A DNA stretch of 64,000 bases from Adenophora triphylla var. japonica (lineage: Eukaryota > Streptophyta > Magnoliopsida > Asterales > Campanulaceae): positions 62,001 through 126,000 of the forward strand of contig JAFEMH010001468.1 in the NCBI GenBank assembly GCA_022495995.1, read 5' to 3'. Position numbers and translations under genes: made by a program. This document shows, piece by piece, positions 1 through 11,290 of this stretch; the stretch's first letter is position 1; each line of letters begins with the position of its first letter. The notes beneath the pieces were generated by a model, which saw only the letters and a list, made by a program, of their open reading frames with translations, made no database searches and had not been told where the DNA came from.

Positions 1-3000
1 GCCAACTTAACAAATGATAAATTAACTCAAAACTTAACAATGCTTAATAATGAATCATTTGAACAAGATGCAAACACACTAAATGAACAATACATTAAAG
101 AAATCTTTAAGGTGTTTCGTAAAAGAGGAAAACCGGCCCAAGCCGCCGAGGAGGTTTTGACAAGTGTGAACTTGGGTACCGTCGAGGAACCTAAAGAGAC
201 ACAGATCGGAAACTTCTTCCAGTGGGGTTGAACGGGACAGACCGATCGATCCGCTCAGTGGAATACGTCGACGTGTTTGCATGGTCATACAGGATATGCG
301 GGGCTAGACAGCTTCGATAGTAGAGCACGTAATCCCTCTAGCACCGCATGCTAAGCCGCAAATGTAAACCGAGGAAGATCAAGCCGTAATGGTCTCTACA
401 GGTCAAAGAAGAAATTGAGAAGCTACTAAGGGTAGGATTCATCGTAGTCATCGAATATCCGACATGGTTATCCAATATTGTGACCGTCACCAAGGCCAAT
501 GGGAAGGTGCGCCGCCGTGTGGATTTCCGAGATCCGAACAAGGCCAGCCCCAAGGACGATTACCCTTTGCCAAACATAGACATCCCGGTGGACTCCATCG
601 CCAACTACGAAGTCAAATCCTTCGTTGATGGCTTTGCAGATACAACCGTATCAAGATGGCCGAGGAAGACCAAGAAAAGACAGCCTTCACCACACCGTGG
701 GGAACTTACCGTTATACAAATGATGCCATTTGGGCTTAAGAACGCCGGGCTACTTACCAAAGGGCAGCGACCGCGCTTTTTCATGACATGATCCACAAGT
801 GAGATTGAGGTCTACGTAGACGACATGATAATCCACTCCAAAGGCAAGGACGGGCAGCACTTTGTTGACCTCGCGGAAGTTCTTTGAGAGGCCGAGACAA
901 CATTCCATGAGACTAAACCCCGCTAAATGCACCTTCGGAGTGACAAGGGGAAAAGTGCTTGGGTATATGGTCACTGAGCGAGGTATCGAAGTTGACCCCC
1001 AAAAGATCAAAGCCATTATGGATATGAGGCCACCTCGACCCGCATGTAAGTCAAGAGCTTTATGGGAAAACCGCAGACATTAGCCGTTTCAATCGCCTGA
1101 CCACTATGTGCGAGCCCATCTTCAAGCTCATGAAGAAGAACGTAGACACGTAATGGACCGAAGAATGCCAGATGCTTTTGACCAGATCAAGGCATACTTG
1201 GTACATCCTCCCGCACTATGCCCCCACATAGACGTAAACCTCTTCGCTCTATCTCACCGTCACCGATACGGCAGCTTGGGGCTATGCTTTCTCAGGAAAA
1301 GAAAGACTCTCGGGTAGAGAATGCCATTTACTTTGTCACCGGAAGTTGCAGCAGGGAAGTGAGCTCAATTACTCAAAGCATGTGAAAAGACTCGTGCAGA
1401 CTCGGTCCGGGTAGTCGGCAAGTTGAAGCATTATATGCAAGCCCACCCCGTGAATTTGGTCTCAAAAATGGACCCCATCAAATACATCTTTGATAAGCCT
1501 TCCCTCTCGATGCGTCTAGCAAAGTGGTCCTTCTTCTTAGCAAGAGTACGACATCAACTATGTGACCGTAAAGGCCATCAAGGGTCAAGCGTTGTCGACC
1601 ACCCGGCAAACTTTCCCAAGAATGAAGACAGAGGGCCCGAACCCCAATTCCTGCATGAAGGGATCTTTGCAACGAGCCCGAAAACCGATGGCAATTGTTC
1701 TTTGACGGAGCCGCTAACAAAAGAGGAAACGGTATCGGGATGCTACCGGTCGATCCAAAAGATGAGCATACACCCATAGCCCTCAAGTTGAACTTCCCGC
1801 CACGAACAATGTTGCCGAGTATGAAGCCTCGCATTGCCGGTTTGGAAGCCGCCTTAGAAAGGAATGTCAAGGAGCTAGAAGTTTACTGAGACTCAGCCCC
1901 GATCATCAACCAGTTTCCAACAAGTGGAAGACTGTGGACCCTAACCTGCAGCGGTATCATGCCCATATGGAGGAGTTGACTGGACAGCTTCGTAGAAGTG
2001 ACCTTCCACTACTTGCCAAGGGAAAAGAACAGATTCGCAGATGCCCTAGCTACTCTAGCCTCATTGGTAGAGATCCCCGAGGGAAAAGCCATAAAACCCT
2101 TCCGAGTGGGTAGAAGAGAAGCCCCACCTTCGTTGTGAAGTAGACCTGGGACCCGAGCCTATAAAGGAACCCCGGTACAATCAAATTTACCGGTTCCTCA
2201 AAGATGGAGAGTCACTTTCGTGAGACAAAGAAGGTAGACCAAAAGAAGGTGTCGAGCCAAGAGCTTACAAGCCCCGAAAAGGTTGGCCTCCCATTATGTC
2301 ATTCTAGGAGGCAACCTATACAAGAAGCGGTACCAAGGACCACTCCTCTTGTGCGTCACTCGAGAAAAGGCCAAAGAGTTGATGACCAAGTCTACAATGG
2401 TCCCCGCGGTCCTCATATGAATGCCGAGCCCCGATGCAAGTGATCCTCGAATGGGTTACTACCGGATTTCCATGGAAACAGATCGTGTCCAAGACGTCCG
2501 AGCATGCGACAAGTGCCGCGGTTTGCCAACCTCAACCATCTCCCGCCTCATGACTGCATCGCATGACGACTCCTTGGCCATTTGCAACTTGGGGTATTGA
2601 CGTGATAGGGAAAATAGCCCCTACAGAAGCAATGGACATGAATTTGTGCTAGTAGCCATCGACTACTTTACCAAGTGGGTAGAGGCCAAGTCTTACAAGG
2701 TCCTCACTTCCGTAAAAGTGGCCCAATTCATCAAAGAAAACATAATGTGCGTATATGGGGTGCCCAACGAGATCATTTCCGATAATGGGTCGCACTTTGA
2801 AGGGGACCGCGATAGGTTGCCGTCGAATTCGTAATCACTCGCCACAAGTCGTCTCCGTACAGACCTCGACTAATGGAGCCGTGGAAGCCGCTAATAAGAC
2901 GCCGAACGGATCATCCGGAAAATGGCCACCCGTGGTCGTGATTGGCCCGAAAAGCCGCACTTGGCACTCGGGGCTACGTAACGTCCGTCGAATGCCTACA

Positions 3001-3434
3001 GGAGAAACTCCTTTTGCCTTAACCTACGGGATGGAAGCAAAGGTTACCAAAGTGAGTTGGAAATCCCGTCATTAAGGGTCCTCCCGGAAAACAAAGTGTC
3101 AATGAAGTAGAATGGTTGTGCAGCCGGCATGATGAGTTAGCCCTGCTTGACGAAAGAAGGCTAAAAGCCATGGAACACACCCGAGCCTACCAGAGGCGGA
3201 TGGCCAGAGCGTTTGACAAAAAGGTTAAGGCCAGAGACATCAAAGAGGGTGATTTAGTGTTGAAAGTGAAGCCCCCTACCGTAGACAACCCCGGGAAAAT
3301 GGGAACCCGTTTGGATCGGCCCTTATGTGGTGCAGAAGATACTATCGGGAGGAGCCATGAAGCTTGCAGACCTGGACGGCAATCCCTTTGTCCACCCAGT
3401 CAACGGTGATAAGCTCAGAAGATACTATGTCTAA
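1..3434 (+). pseudogene. Element A: Tat-type Ty3/gypsy pol remnant (RT, RNase H, second RNase H, integrase)
   Basis: This is the 3' two thirds of a retrotransposon polyprotein, broken by many frameshifts and stops. Positions 40-231 match the linker before RT (GTVEEPKETQIG, also present in elements B and C). RT runs from about 380 to 1070: DFRDPNKASPKDD at about 520-560 and the catalytic YVDD at 813-824. RNase H remnants lie at about 1200-1640, and a second, archaeal-type RNase H at about 1690-1900 (FFDGAANKRGNGIG). Integrase spans about 2270-3434: a damaged zinc-binding region near 2440-2520, the core (AIDYFTKWVEAK at 2652, SDNGSHFE near 2780, NGAVEAANK near 2873 carrying the catalytic Glu) and the terminal GDKLRRYYV before the stop at 3432-3434. 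The dual RNase H indicates the Tat/Ogre lineage. The element enters from outside the window, so gag, protease and 5' LTR are not seen. It cannot encode a working protein as it stands. Confidence 0.9.
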
Positions 3435-3448
3435 AAGGAAAAAAAAAA

Positions 3449-3612
3449 GTGCAAAAAGAGTAATACCCAGCTAGGCTGAAAACCCCAAAAAGGGCGGTCT
3501 AGGCAAAAGACAGGGTTGCACGTAAAAAAAATCTTAGTGCAAAAAGAGCAATACCCAGCTAGGCTGAAAACCCCAAAAAGGGCGGTCTAGGCAAAAGACA
3601 GGGTTGCACATA
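3449..3612 (+). repeat. Two-copy 88-bp direct repeat just after pol of element A
   Basis: Two nearly identical units begin at 3449 and 3537, 88 bp apart. Each carries ACCCAGCTAGGCTGAAAACC followed by AAAGGGCGGTCTAGGC and a G-rich tail. The same block, diverged and also doubled, lies after pol of element C on the other strand (about 55965-56100). Such a block after integrase is familiar from plant Tat/Ogre elements. Its function is unknown. Confidence 0.85.
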
Positions 3613-3648
3613 AAAAATAAAATAAAAATATATATAGTTCACCAGAAT

Positions 3649-3705
3649 GAACTACGAAGACCTGAGCCCCTTAGACTTTCTTGTAAAAGGGGAACGTAGG
3701 CAGCC
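3649..3705 (+). other. Conserved CTACG/CGTAG stem-like module, pol side (element A)
   Basis: GAACTACG at 3649 and AACGTAGGCAGCC at 3693 form an inverted repeat (CTACG/CGTAG) with an inner CCCC/GGGG pair. The same arms and internal CTGAGCCCC/GGGG arrangement recur after pol in B (31569-31612) and C (55856-55913). Conservation of the arms between otherwise diverged copies suggests an RNA or DNA structure. Confidence 0.65.
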
Positions 3706-3885
3706 ATATATGGTTCGGTCTAAACAATAAAAGGACAATCAAGCTTCCATGAAGTGCGTCCTAAATAATAAAGGGTATTTCAGTTTTCATAAAACGGGTC
3801 CCAATCAATAAGACATTTGAATTTCCATGAAATGTGTCTTGATTAATTTCTAAAATAATATTTCTTGTTCATTACAAGTTAAAAA

Positions 3886-3913
3886 CTTCTTGATGAGTTC
3901 AAGCACGGTCTAC
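3886..3913 (-). promoter_or_regulatory. Conserved noncoding block 3' of the DUF7745-like gene (element A)
   Basis: Read on -, this starts GTAGACCGTGCTTGAACTCA and continues TCAAGAAG. It lies about 30 bp past the stop of the DUF7745-like gene. The same block follows the homologous gene in B (30911-30938) and C (55705-55730, with one or two changes). It lies in the overlap between the antisense gene's 3' end and the pol 3' region, so it may be a 3' processing signal or a shared RNA element. Confidence 0.6.
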
Positions 3914-3943
3914 CTCTTGACTCTGCTAACCTGCTACAAAGAT

Positions 3944-5522
3944 CTAAAATACAATAAAATGCCTAAATAAACTAATGTGTTTGCAAAATGGCAATAAGAA
4001 GATCCTAAGAAAAGATTTGTCACCGTCATTCGCTGAGTCTTCTTTGGTCTTCTTCCCTTTTCCTCGGCCCCGTCGAGTCTTCTTCCTCTTTTTATCTATG
4101 ATATCGGTATCCCTCATCCCGATCTCCGGTATCCTCACTGGAGCCTCTACCAAACCCGTGTCAATAAGTGCCCTCTCTACACGAGCACGAGTCCGCACCT
4201 CCTCCCTCTGAGCCTCAGTCAAAAGAGCAACCTCGGACAACCTCTTGTACCGAGCCTCCATGTCTCTAATCGTGTCACCCGACCGGTTATGGCGACTCGC
4301 CTTAGCCTCGCCTCCTCGAGTCCTACTCGAGTCGCGCCGCCTCCCAATAAAGCTCGACGTCTCTCCTCCAAGATGACCCGAGTCGCTCCCATCTCCCTCT
4401 CGTACTACCCAAGTAGACAAGTGGTCAAGATGGTACTCTTCCCGCTCCCGAAGATAGCCACCGGTGGGAAAGCAGCGTATGTCCAAGCCCTCGAGAAGAA
4501 AGAGAAGCCGGGCCGGATCCCTCATATCCAATGACACCACCTCCATGGTCCGGATGTCCTCCCAATCACTCAATGGCTCCCGTAAGGCCCCAAACCGCCC
4601 GGATACTAAGGAATGAATGTAGAAGGACGACCAGCAGTAACCTCGGAACCCTCACAAAGATAGGACTCCCGAAATATCCTCTTGGTCCGCAACCTCCAAT
4701 GAGGTATCCACCAACGGATGTCCGAAGTGGATAGCCTAGCCATCGTCGCCTCCCGCCTACCCGGTCCTCGTTGCCTAGGTGCACCTCTACGAGAAATCAC
4801 CCAAGGGCACCGAGTCGGCAAAGCCCCCGGCAAAGCCCCGAGCCTCTCCCCGCAGCCCATAAGGTCAAGCACAAATGACTCCCGGATCTCATGAAATGGT
4901 CTCCCCGAGCCATCCTGTCAATCCCATGCAATGTCTCTCCCAAAACCAGCGGGACAATATCCTTCCCAGCCCTGCAGTCTCTAACCATGTCCAAGAGACC
5001 ACTATGACAGATCCCCACGGACTCAGCGGTGAACAGAGCAGAAAATATGCAGAGAATAAAGGCATCCATAGCCACCGTGGTCGCAGCCATAGCCGGAGAC
5101 CCAAATCTGCCCGGGATATCAGAAAGGTCAATCCTGTCCGGGGCTATCATCATCCTCTCAGCCTCTCCGAGAGGAATGTGCAGAAAAGATGCAAACTTTA
5201 CCGCCACCAGCGCGTCTCCGATCAGCTGAATAGATATAGCCTCAATCTCGGGACCCCCAATCAAGGCTCGGAAGTCTTCATGCATCGGGACAATCTCGTT
5301 GTAAGAAAAGCAGTAAACATGTCTCCGGACGTCCCAGAACTTTGCTGCGGCTCTCAAAAGGTCCCAATCGGGCGGGAGATCCCTCAAATGCCATAAAGAC
5401 TTGATCTTGAAGGAAGAATCAAGCAGCCCTTTGTGAGATTGGAAGTTGTGCTTCACCCAAGATTGAAGATCGGACAGAAAACGGTCTCGCTTCCCCCTTT
5501 GCAATCTGACGGGCTTCTCCAT
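3944..5522 (-). pseudogene. Element A: antisense DUF7745-like gene, frameshifted
   Basis: The coding region reads against pol. The first segment (5522 to 4797) is a long open frame with a motif typical of a plant family I recall as DUF7745: DWDLLRAAAKFWDVRRHV then CFSYNEIVPMHEDFRALIGG, and later VLGETLHGIDRM. The frame shifts near 4800-4870 (TSDIRWWIPHWRL is in another frame, about 4720-4680) and again near 4570. The last segment (4573 to 3944) ends with a basic stretch, KKRKKTRRGRGKGKK, which resembles a nuclear localisation signal. I chose the ATG at 5522, not the upstream in-frame ATG at 5615, because a TATA-like TTTTATT sits at 5623-5629 and transcription would start below 5615. Homologues lie in the same relative position in B (29292-30831) and C (54046-55606). 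Molecular function is unknown. Confidence 0.7.
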
Positions 5523-5622
5523 TGCAAAATGACCAAAGATGGTGCTTTTAAGTCCAAAATGTGCTCTGGGAACAGTTGGGACAAGTCTAGGTTGAAAATG
5601 AAATGAAATGGCCAAGCCTTGC

Positions 5623-5701
5623 TTTTATTCAGAAAATAACCAGTTCAGACAGAACTGTGAGCCGCACGGCTTCATTTGCCCTCTGGACAAAACCGCACGG
5701 C
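5623..5701 (-). promoter_or_regulatory. Promoter of A DUF7745-like gene with paired palindromes
   Basis: Two copies of the element A palindrome lie at 5661-5670 (GCCGCACGGC) and 5692-5701 (ACCGCACGGC, one change), 31 bp apart. Each is followed on + by a CATT-containing tail (TTCATTTGCC, TACATTAGCC). A TATA-like stretch is at 5623-5629, on the gene side of the pair. The same palindrome and tail occur in the LTR of A (10502-10542) upstream of its TATA box. Confidence 0.7.
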
Positions 5702-6045
5702 TACATTAGCCATCTCGCAGAAAATTCTGCAAAGCAACCAAGTTGCTGCCCAAGGGAGTTTTCACCCCACTTTTTCAACCAAAACCTGTACAAAAACATA
5801 TCCAGAAGCCATTCAAGCATTTATACACCATTATAAATCATTTTGGCCCAGTTTCAACCCCAATTCCAAGCAAAAAGCTGCCCCGAGGCTCAGATAATAT
5901 GCAAATTAAAAAGCATAAATTAGAAAAGGTAAATAAAAGCATTAATACAATGTCTTCGCCCCATCGGCGCCCAAATAAAGCAAAAAAATGTGCATAAAAT
6001 CGTGTTCATTGTTTGTTTTGTTCCTAATTCCATTCTAGAGACCTC

Positions 6046-8665
6046 CTAGGCCTCCGATTCTTCTTCCTCATCGCTGCTCAGCTCATAAATGCTAGCCTCC
6101 CTCATCAAGTCCTCCTGGTCGCTCACGTCAGACAAATGGACATTATCGTGCCCGTACTCGGCCCAGTTGCTCCTGAATGTCGGCGTTGGATCCCCGCCCG
6201 AGGCATGGCACTGGAAGAGTACTCCGAGGCCGATGAGGTAGACGCTGTGCCCCCGACATGCCGTCTCTTGCGCCCGGGCTCCTGTGCATCCGCTGCCGCC
6301 TTCGAAGCGCAGGCCAGCTTCCTCAGAAGAGATCGGCACATGTCCTTCCAGCCCCTATTCTGCCTGATCACCCTATCATAAGTGCGAGCTGGAACCTGAG
6401 AAAAGAAGAGAAAAATCTCAGAAAAATCTCAGAAAATCTCAGAAAATCTCAAAATTGCAAAAAAAATCTGAAAGCTGAAAAGGGAAAGACCCTAAAAGTG
6501 TACTTACAGTGCTGTCAGGTGGCAGGGTATACTGGGGCTCCCTAGTGTCGGGGACAGGAATCCTCATCCTCCTCGGAACTCCATGGACCACATAGGACAG
6601 ATGCGCAGGAGGGATCGGCGGGTCAGTAGGCTCATCCTCCCCATACCCCCGAGTGATCGCCGGCTTCACTAGCTTCGTGGCGTCCTCGATCGGCTCCACG
6701 AACACGGCGTAGGGGTACCCATGTCAAAATACTCCTCTGCAGCCTATACCTCCCCGGTATCTCTCAATCTCATCCGCCGGCCAATCCACAGGCTGCGGCA
6801 TCCGTCTTTGGAGGATCCCGAGGAGTAATGGCGTCCAATGGAGGGACATGGCCATCTTTGCCTCGAAAAATGGTCCCCCAAATATATGACATCACATGTC
6901 AGCCCCCCGTCGCCCATCTCCTCCGCCTCGTCGCCTCAATGGCCTCTCCCAGCCAAAATCTCCGGATGCACCGCCCCAAGGGTAGAAGTCCACTCCATCG
7001 TGCCCGTCCTCGTTGATGACCGGCCTCACCATCTTGTAGTCAAAAGTGATCCGGGTCTTTCCCGTGAACTTATCCTCGCATCTCCCTCCAAATAACCATC
7101 GCAGGGAAGATGGTGATATCACTCTGCTGGTTCCAAGGGAAGAACCCGATCACCTCGCAGAACCAGGCCTGCATGTTCAAAACATCAAAAAGGTTATTTT
7201 CTCTCATAAAAAGTCTCAAAGACAGAAAGTAAAAGAGAGAAAAGTGAGACTACCTCAAGAGCAAAGGAGAAACAATCCATGGAGGCAGCCTTATTCCTAC
7301 TGTATGCGGATCCAGGAGAAGTATAGCTCGCCTAATCCGGCCTCACCCATGAGACCGTCCCAATCCCATCAACATCCTCCCGAGAGAGTCGAGGAGGCAA
7401 GTCATAGCCGAGTCCCGGAATTGGCAAAGATGGTGGACCGGCAAAGATCAACCACACAAAGGCTCTAACAAGGCGGTGGGCGAGTCACCTCACTAGCAAG
7501 AAAGTCCCGCATGCGGTTACGGGATCGCCACCTCAACGTTCCTCGTCTCCATTCCGAGCCCCTTGGGAATAAGCTCAAACCCGACCAAAGCCCTGAACTC
7601 CTCCGCAGTAATATGGTTCCTCCAGGTCACAGGCCTCCCGGTGAACTGTAAGCCGGTGATGGCAGTAAAATCGGCCGGAGTCACCGTCAGCTCCCCCCAG
7701 CTAAGATGAAAGCTGTGGGTGGTGTCCCACCAGAACTCCGAAAGGGCCTGGACCAAGCCCTTGATCTTCGAGGTAATGTGAATACCTCTGCCAATAGCCT
7801 CAATGAACAGATCCAGGCCAGTAGCCCTTACCAGCTGCTTAGGGTTCGCCCCATTCTTCTCAAAATCAGGCATCCTCTGCCACAGCCTGACTGCAATCTC
7901 GGAAGGCCCCCTAGACTTGTTCTCCTGTAGACAAGCACAGCAAAAGAAATGTGTTAGTCTTTTTCAAAAAAAGCATGCATATATTCAAAAGTGCACATGT
8001 TTTCAAAAGAAAAGCATCCAATAAAATCTTTCTAGAATCCTTTGCATGAAAAACGTGTCTTTCATCACTTGAAACACATCGTGTCAAGCCCATTGCTTTC
8101 CTAAAGCACAAAATCACAATTTTCACAATTCTTTGCACATAAGCATTATTCTTTCAAAAATGGCATGCATGAATCCTTTTCATCTTCCAAAATCATGTTT
8201 TCTCAAAATTTTGACCTAGTTCTAGCACATGCAAGAACTCCGTCTCACTTTAGACAATTTTTCATTCTTACCTTATTTGCGAGAAAAAAGTGGGTCATTC
8301 CCATTATTTTTGTCAAACAAATTGCACATTGCATGTTCTTAGCCTCATAGGTTATTCATCAATATCTCAAAATCATTCAAAAATCCTAGGAAAATCCTAG
8401 AAAATTCCTAAGTTCGGGTCAAGCCCTAAGTCATTCAAAATTCAATCAAAATCGACGGAATCGAGCCAAATAAGAATGCTTACCCCAACCGGACGCGGGT
8501 TCGTCGATTTGTGCTCTCTTCTCCCCGGGTAAAGCTCCGACGGAGGCGTAAGAAAGTCATACTTTCTTTTTGTTCACACGAGCTCCTTTCTTCTCCTCCG
8601 AGCGGCCGCGGAGATATTTCTTCTTGCTTGCCTCGGTATAGGATTGCCCTCCGGATCCATTCCAA
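6046..8665 (-). pseudogene. Element A: antisense plant mobile domain (PMD) gene, four exons
   Basis: Inferred exons on -: exon 1 about 8665-8484, exon 2 7925-7254, exon 3 7168-6508, exon 4 6395-6046. Splice sites are visible: donor GGGG/GTAAGC and acceptor TGTCTACAG/GAG for intron 1 (7926-8483), GAG/GTAGTC and CATGCAG/GCC for intron 2 (7169-7253), CACT/GTAAGTA and TTTTCTCAG/GTTCC for intron 3 (6396-6507). Exon 2 carries the PMD signature WWDTTHSFHLSWGELTVT near 7732 and TGLQFTGRPVTWRN. Exon 3 starts AWFCEVIGFFPW, and exon 4 has a basic segment and ends with SSDEEEESEA. Stops in exon 2 after 7517 and in exon 3 show decay; exon 1 is the least certain. PMD proteins (Arabidopsis MAIN/MAIL1 family) act in gene and transposon silencing, and related domains are known from transposons; the role here is inferred. 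Confidence 0.75.
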
Positions 8666-8771
8666 TCAAAGGGAAGCAAGGGATTTGAAGGAATTCGAAA
8701 TTTCTCTCCCTCCTCTCTCTCTCTGCGTTCTTGGGCGGCAACACAATGCCAATGGCCCGTTCAAATCTGTT

Positions 8772-8840
8772 TTTAAATAATCTGGAAAAATCAGGCTTCT
8801 AGCCGTATGGCTTCTTTTTCTCCATCTCATGCCGGGCGGC
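8772..8840 (-). promoter_or_regulatory. Promoter of A PMD gene with paired palindromes
   Basis: A TATA-like TTTAAATAA at 8772-8780 is followed upstream (higher coordinates) by GCCGTATGGC at 8802-8811 and GCCGGGCGGC at 8831-8840. The arms GCCG/GGC match the element A palindrome, the centres are changed, and the copies are 29 bp apart. The arrangement mirrors the DUF7745-like promoter and the LTR of A, although these two copies are the most diverged. Confidence 0.5.
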
Positions 8841-8859
8841 CTCAGTCGCTCTGAGCAGA

Positions 8860-9060
8860 AAATTACAATCCTGTCCCTGGACTTTCCACTTGGGCCTACA
8901 ATTCCCGTTATCCTTTAACTGAGATAACGTCCTTTTCAGAAGATGTCCCTCATCTCCTAAGCAATTGAGCTTTCTTCCCAGTCGCCTCCGTTAATTCCGT
9001 TATAACGGGATAATGCTAGGTGACAACCTCCGAATTGTCAAAACTCTAAACTGAGCTTAC
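8860..9060. other. Hairpin-rich spacer before the tandem arrays (element A)
   Basis: No gene is seen. Several inverted repeats stand out: GTTATC/GATAAC around 8909-8927, and GACAA/TTGTC around 9022-9039. The GTGACAACCTCC motif recurs at about 9760 with a different loop, so matching hairpins bracket the arrays. Confidence 0.5.
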
Positions 9061-9345
9061 CTCTATCCCGGATAGTGACGTATGCTAAGTTCTCTAAACT
9101 TAAGCTACCTCTATCCCGGATAGTGACGTATGCTAAGTTCTCTATACTTAAGCTACCTCTATCCCGAATAGTGACGTATGCTCGAGTTCCTCTAAACTTA
9201 AGCTACCTCTATCCCGGATAGTGACGTATGCTAAGTTCTCTAAACTTAAGCTACCTCTGTCCCGAATAGTGACGTATGCTCGAGTTCTTCTTAACTTAAG
9301 ATACCTCTATCACGAATAGTGAAGTATACTTAAGTTCTTCTAGCT
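9061..9345. repeat. Tandem repeat, about 48-50 bp unit, six copies, hairpin core
   Basis: CTCTATCCCG-type cores begin at 9061, 9109, 9157, 9207, 9255 and 9305. Each unit has CTATCC followed at once by GGATAG (or a GAATAG variant), then GTGACGTATGCT. The core is an inverted repeat of 5-6 bp. The array lies between the PMD promoter and the 3' LTR of element A. Confidence 0.85.
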
Positions 9346-9353
9346 TTAGCTAC

Positions 9354-9760
9354 CTCTATCTCTGTCAAAAAGAGATAGCGCCGTAAGCTTTAGTCTCCGT
9401 TATTTCCGTCATAAAGAAATAACGTCATCCAGCTTTAGCTACCTCTATCTCTGTCAAAAAGAGATAGCGCCGTAAGCTTTAGTCTCCGTTATTTCCGTCA
9501 TAAAGAAATAACGTCATCCAGCTTTAGCTACCTCTATCTCTGTCAAAAAGAGATAGCGCCGTAAGCTTTAGTCTTCGTTATTTCCGTCATAAAGAAATAA
9601 CGCCATCTAGCTTTAGCTCCCTCTATCTCTGTCAAAAAGAGATAGCGCCGTAAGCTTTAGTCTTCGTTATTTCCGTCATAAAGAAATAACGTCATCCAGC
9701 TTTAGCTCCCTCTATCTTTGTCAAGAAGAGATAGCGCCGTAAGCTCTAGTTTCCTCAGGT
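9354..9760. repeat. Tandem repeat, exact 89-bp period, 4.6 copies, two hairpins per unit
   Basis: Units begin at 9354, 9443, 9532, 9621 and 9710, always 89 bp apart. Each contains two perfect 8-bp inverted repeats: CTATCTCT/AGAGATAG and GTTATTTC/GAAATAAC. In the last unit one arm changes to CTATCTTT, which still pairs as RNA by a G-U pair. The equal spacing points to recent amplification. Confidence 0.9.
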
Positions 9761-9828
9761 GACAACCTCCATTAATTGTCAAAACCTCAAGGATCCTAGA
9801 CATCGTTCCTAACTATCTAGTGATGCTT

Positions 9829-10143
9829 GAACTACGATCAAGGATTGATTCCTCCGGGATACGTAGGTAGCCTTTTATAAAAGGTCCAGCCATCCGACCA
9901 CTTTGGTCACCCTGTTCCTCCGTCACTCCTCAGTGATGAAGTAGTCCCTCATAAGAGACTTTGTTATCCGACCACCTTGGTCACTTCTAGCATATCCCCA
10001 GTAGGATCAATTGCTTGACCTCCTAGGTCATTCTCTCTTTTATTTCCCCAGCAAGAGACCAGTTTTCTCTTCTCCATTCCTCAGCGGATCCTATTCTCCG
10101 AACTACGGCCTGGCTTGATTCATCCGGGATACGTAGGTAGCCT
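9829..10143. other. Two CTACG/CGTAG modules and GACC/GGTC hairpins before the 3' LTR (element A)
   Basis: Modules at 9829-9872 and 10100-10143 share GAACTACG, TTGATTC and GGGATACGTAGGTAGCC. Around them are GACC...GGTC inverted repeats, for example near 9895, 9969, 10014 and 10158. The same pair of modules sits next to the corresponding LTR in B (23461-23507, 23638-23681) and C (50246-50290, 50361-50404). Confidence 0.7.
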
Positions 10144-10248
10144 TCCAGAGGTTCAGCCACTCGACCACCTTGGTCACCCAATACGTCTCGGCATTCGCCA
10201 GATCGGATCCTTTTCTATCGACAACCCCACTCGCCTTGCAAGTGACGT

Positions 10249-10262
10249 TGCCGAGGGGCTTC
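10249..10262 (+). other. Polypurine tract of element A
   Basis: TGCCGAGGGGCTTC ends immediately before the LTR start TGTAAGTACCC at 10263. B and C have the same GAGGGGCT tract on - against their left LTRs (about 23293-23305 and 50117-50130). This fixes the LTR boundary. Confidence 0.8.
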
Positions 10263-10501
10263 TGTAAGTACCCAAATCTGGCTCATGCCTTCCGGTTAAA
10301 TTTCCCGGCAATTTCGGTAAGTTTTCCGGTAATTCCCCAGACCTTCCTAGTGTTCCGGAAATATTCCGGAACAGTTCCAAATTGATTAAGGGCTGAAAGG
10401 GAGCCTTCCTAATTAAGAAACACGTTTTTCTTAATTAGGAGGAAGTTTCTAGAATTTGCCACCTTGCATGGTTCTAGAAATGCTGAGTCATTGTGGATAA
10501 T

Positions 10502-10575
10502 GCTGCACGGCTGCATTAGCTCGAGGTCCCTAGCCGCACGGCCTCATTGGCGATTTCCAGACTGCCTATAAATAG
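10502..10575 (+). promoter_or_regulatory. LTR promoter of element A: paired palindromes plus TATA box
   Basis: GCTGCACGGC at 10502-10511 and GCCGCACGGC at 10533-10542, 31 bp apart, each followed by a CATT tail (TGCATTAGC, CTCATTGGC). TATAAATAG follows at 10567-10575, 24 bp past the second palindrome. Palindromes of the same sequence stand before both antisense genes of this element. Confidence 0.75.
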
Positions 10576-10904
10576 AGCCCTCCTCTACCCATTTTAATCA
10601 TCCACAAAAGGCATTAATCTCTCATATTACGAAGAAATCCTCCCAAGAAGCTGCTGGAAGTCCAAGAAGGTGAAGAAGAAGGCCAAGAAGCTACCTCCCT
10701 CCTCCTTGAAGATCCAAGATCAACCTCTCCTCCTAGCTCCATCCAAAGAAGAAGGAAGCCATTGGTAACCTCGCACGCCCTAACCTCGCATCCTAATAGC
10801 TTTATAAATTGCTCATTGCATTACCTTTATATTGCTTGGGACTTGGTAGATTAAAGATCATATCTTTATATTCCCCCTTCCCCTTTTGCATGCATTAGAC
10901 ATCA

Positions 10905-11290
10905 TTTGTCATAAAAATGTAGTCTTTCCCCATAAAGGTGCATCCTTTGCACCTAAAACCCCCATTTTCCAATAAAAATGTCATCTTTATGCATCCTTTG
11001 CATATAAAAATCAAATCTTTTCAATCAAAATGCATCCTTTGCATTAAAAATACCTTTTCCAAGCATCATTTGCTTTAAAGATCATGTCTTTACCATAAAC
11101 TAGCATCATATGCTTTTCAAAATGCAATCTTTGTGCATCATTTGCATAATGAATTCCAATTTCTTCATAAAAATGCATCATTTGCATAAAAATCATATCT
11201 TTATGCATCATTTGCAATAAAGATCATTTCTTTGAATCAAATGCATCATTTGCAACCCAAAAATGTCATCTTTTCATTAAAAATGTCATT
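10905..11290 (+). repeat. Dispersed TGCA-N5-TGCA repeats in the LTR leader (element A)
   Basis: TGCATCCTTTGCA or TGCATCATTTGCA recurs many times, mixed with AAGATCATATCTTT-type stretches. Both can fold on themselves (TGCA is self-complementary; AAGA/TCTT). Spacing is irregular, so this is a motif field and not a strict tandem array. It lies in the transcribed part of the LTR. Confidence 0.65.

Noticed and set aside
4875..5396. 173-residue frame on + opposite the A DUF7745-like gene
   Set aside because: Shadow of the conserved - strand frame, which has homologues in B and C; the + frame has none.
9354..9760. Regularly spaced repeats resembling a CRISPR array
   Set aside because: The 89-bp units are identical throughout, with no variable spacers, in plant retrotransposon DNA. 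It is a tandem repeat.
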